Part shown: positions 63,501 to 64,000 of the stretch, one piece after another
Layout of the letters: every line of letters begins with the position of its first letter
How positions within the stretch are numbered: position 1 is the stretch's first letter
Source of the DNA: Simiduia litorea
GTDB taxonomy: Bacteria; Pseudomonadota; Gammaproteobacteria; Pseudomonadales; Cellvibrionaceae
Assembly: GCF_042853465.1 (NCBI RefSeq)
Contig: NZ_AP031497.1
Coordinates: 2,728,001 to 2,792,000, forward strand
Direction of reading: 5' to 3'
Length of the DNA: 64,000 bases
The notes under the pieces: model-generated
What the model was told of the DNA's origin: nothing
Databases searched by the model: none
The model's input: the letters and a program-made list of their open reading frames with translations, nothing else
Translations under genes and position numbers: made by a program

Positions 63501-64000
63501 ACACCGTCAACGCGTACAGAATAATTGCCGCCATTGATATCCGACGCAACACGCGCCGACACATCGTAAGTGCCTTCGTTTAAAAAGACGCTGTATTCCA
63601 ACCACTCACCTGCGTCAGTCCAGCCCACATTAAAGCCACCGTCTGCGTCCGTTGTCGCCTCAATATCGACATCGTCGGTACGATAAGCCGTGCCGGTATT
63701 ACCCGCGGTAGTGTCAAAAAAGTTGCTGTAATCCTCCGCTTGTACGCGAACACTATCGGTATTAATCAAGGTGCAACCCTGAGCGTCCACCTCGACGCCT
63801 GCGGGTGTATCGGGGCAGAGATCGTCGTCATTGTGTACGCCGTCGTTATCAACATCGGTATTAACCGCGATGAACTTAATCCAATTGAGATTAAAGCCGC
63901 CGGCGCTCACATTAACGCGTAAGGTTTGGGTACCAGCAGCCACCGTCACTTGACCTAAGGTATGAGTTTCGAATTGTTGCCAACCACCCGTTGCTGACAC
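60512..64000 (-). CDS. Secreted CBM6 / PF03640 / di-heme oxidoreductase fusion (N-terminus missing)
   Basis: The 1162 C-terminal residues of a large secreted protein; it continues past the right window edge. In order: end of a CBM6 module (1-48), a TSP3 calcium repeat, a complete CBM6 (about 83-215), two TSP3 repeats (DSDADGVPDANDQCP and DSDGDGVIDSADQCP), an Fn3-like sheet domain (about 290-370) and another TSP3. Then follow a PF03640-type secreted repeat (LYVFDNDQGN, CNGNCATSWPPLL, RPLYFYAADPS), an unassigned segment of about 175 residues, and a DUF1111/COG3488 di-heme oxidoreductase. Its two heme motifs are CAACH (61592-61606) and CQACH (60920-60934). The binding modules anchor a c-type cytochrome on polysaccharide; an electron-transfer role is inferred. 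Confidence 0.82.
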   Translation of the reverse strand: MSATGGWQQFETHTLGQVTVAAGTQTLRVNVSAGGFNLNWIKFIAVNTDVDNDGVHNDDDLCPDTPAGVEVDAQGCTLINTDSVRVQAEDYSNFFDTTAGNTGTAYRTDDVDIEATTDADGGFNVGWTDAGEWLEYSVFLNEGTYDVSARVASDINGGNYSVRVDGVDLGANNVDSTGGWQSFVSQAAGQVYLTSGLHTVRVTFNAPGINLNWLHFTSVTVLDSDADGVPDANDQCPGSAANVPVDSFGCALPADSDGDGVIDSADQCPNTAAGVPVQANGCPVPVSVYGVEQTSADSVRFFVNTSSWADLHYRVAGGGQINVAMTQANGVNSYSVSGLAPSTVLTYSFTYWDTEKGYAVDSAEQSFTVNGGGNPVQDSDGDGVADSADACPGTPAGTAVDASGCPVVTPPTNNIEVAVANGLLVGGVGSSKPGFSLYVFDNDQGNAGSSCNGNCATSWPPLLMSDGNASGVAGLGSVTRTDGSVQVTHNGRPLYFYAADPSAGSTVGQGVGGVWWTVSYGTELGNIAPLFDASTALEPVIQYDRGDALVTRFSDRARDRHAKENHFQAYDHYLTFYWEDRTAAIEIVDYVAKGGTSIRMNVVTENKLDDLQAENRWWYIGMNTLAEYCGNGVMNMVDNTHYWKEETYNCREGRNIQVGDKLEFEISQFLDATTLPRGRSNYYGTTFLYIVGQGIVPWDVTDKVAFQGGNRLQRDTIPVPASARLGGDTSLHVQMTAEPDGHFQQMATNLGYDNGQPFVLGRRVHHTSFVDGSHDENPENGIFTGMPGLVGPHYINQRCAACHVRNGRAEVAAIGETLDKWVFKVGDAFGNSHPDLGRVLQPKVSAGAATEGAPSIASFSESNGLRKPNYQFSGVVPETFSARIAPQLNGIGLLEAIPEQAVLNLADENDANGDGISGRAQRVIDPVTGVTRLGRFGYKAAASSVKHQVAAAFNTDMGVMTSVMPAPDCGANQFDCGTQGVELGDQHLDNLVKYISLLGVRPQRDYNSASVIQGKAVFNTIGCQACHTETFQTSEFHPLAELRDQTIRPYTDLLLHDMGAGLADNLGEGEATGAEWRTAPLWGLGLSACVTGGVAGQHGWDTFGLDGHEYCTPVESYLHDGRARTLDEAIRWHGGEAEATKLSYESLSSADRNALMDFLKSL

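Overview
The window looks like a chromosomal segment of a marine, polysaccharide-degrading gammaproteobacterium of the Cellvibrionaceae type (Saccharophagus, Teredinibacter or Simiduia-like). The reasons are: a Pseudomonas-type LpxA and DapD; the gammaproteobacterial order rpsB-tsf-pyrH-frr-uppS-cdsA-dxr-rseP-bamA-skp-lpxD-fabZ-lpxA and rnhB-dnaE-accA; and secreted glycoside hydrolases carrying CBM6 modules and thrombospondin type 3 linkers. No rRNA, tRNA, CRISPR array, transposase, integrase or prophage gene was seen. The assignment to a family is inference; no taxonomic marker was compared.

Layout. (1) 0-2.3 kb: AT-rich accessory DNA with an HD-domain protein and an unrecognised partner gene, hairpins, a run of 14 C and a 23-bp inverted repeat. 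(2) 2.3-28.3 kb: the envelope/translation cluster on the minus strand (rpsB down to lpxA, then rnhB-dnaE-accA). It is interrupted by a plus-strand operon whose Gfo/Idh dehydrogenase and DegT aminotransferase match GnnA and GnnB and which ends in lpxB. Two different lpxA genes sit in tandem, followed by an LpxL-like acyltransferase that lacks the usual catalytic acid. Together these suggest a lipid A with amide-linked acyl chains (2,3-diaminoglucose type). A DUF389 membrane protein lies between. (3) 28.7-40.3 kb: map, glnD, the lysine/DAP genes dapC, dapD and dapE with nth and a YffB-like protein, and a large hybrid sensor kinase. (4) 40.5-46 kb: a TetR / haloalkane dehalogenase / DUF2855 operon, hemN with an FNR/ANR-type site, and moaC-moaD-moaE. 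(5) 46-60.2 kb: a sugar-use locus. A TonB-dependent receptor heads a minus-strand operon of two flavin 'tryptophan halogenase' family proteins, a SapC-family protein and a JmjC-like cupin. Next come a LacI regulator, a GPH-family symporter, a GH1 beta-glucosidase and a secreted GH5 cellulase. Matching 14-bp LacI-type palindromes lie upstream of the receptor and between the symporter and GH1, so these are probably one regulon. (6) 60.5-64 kb: the C-terminal part of a very large secreted protein joining CBM6 modules, a PF03640-type repeat and a di-heme oxidoreductase; its N-terminus lies outside the window.

How the parts work together. The GH5 enzyme would cut beta-glucan outside the cell, the receptor and symporter would import the oligosaccharide, and GH1 would hydrolyse it to glucose, all under the LacI protein. 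The CBM-linked di-heme protein is a plausible extracellular redox partner in polysaccharide breakdown. The two most unusual systems are the lipid A module (gnnA-gnnB-lpxB, duplicated lpxA, altered LpxL) and the receptor-linked operon of two halogenase-like flavoproteins, SapC and cupin. In that operon both flavoproteins lack the lysine that is essential in known tryptophan halogenases.
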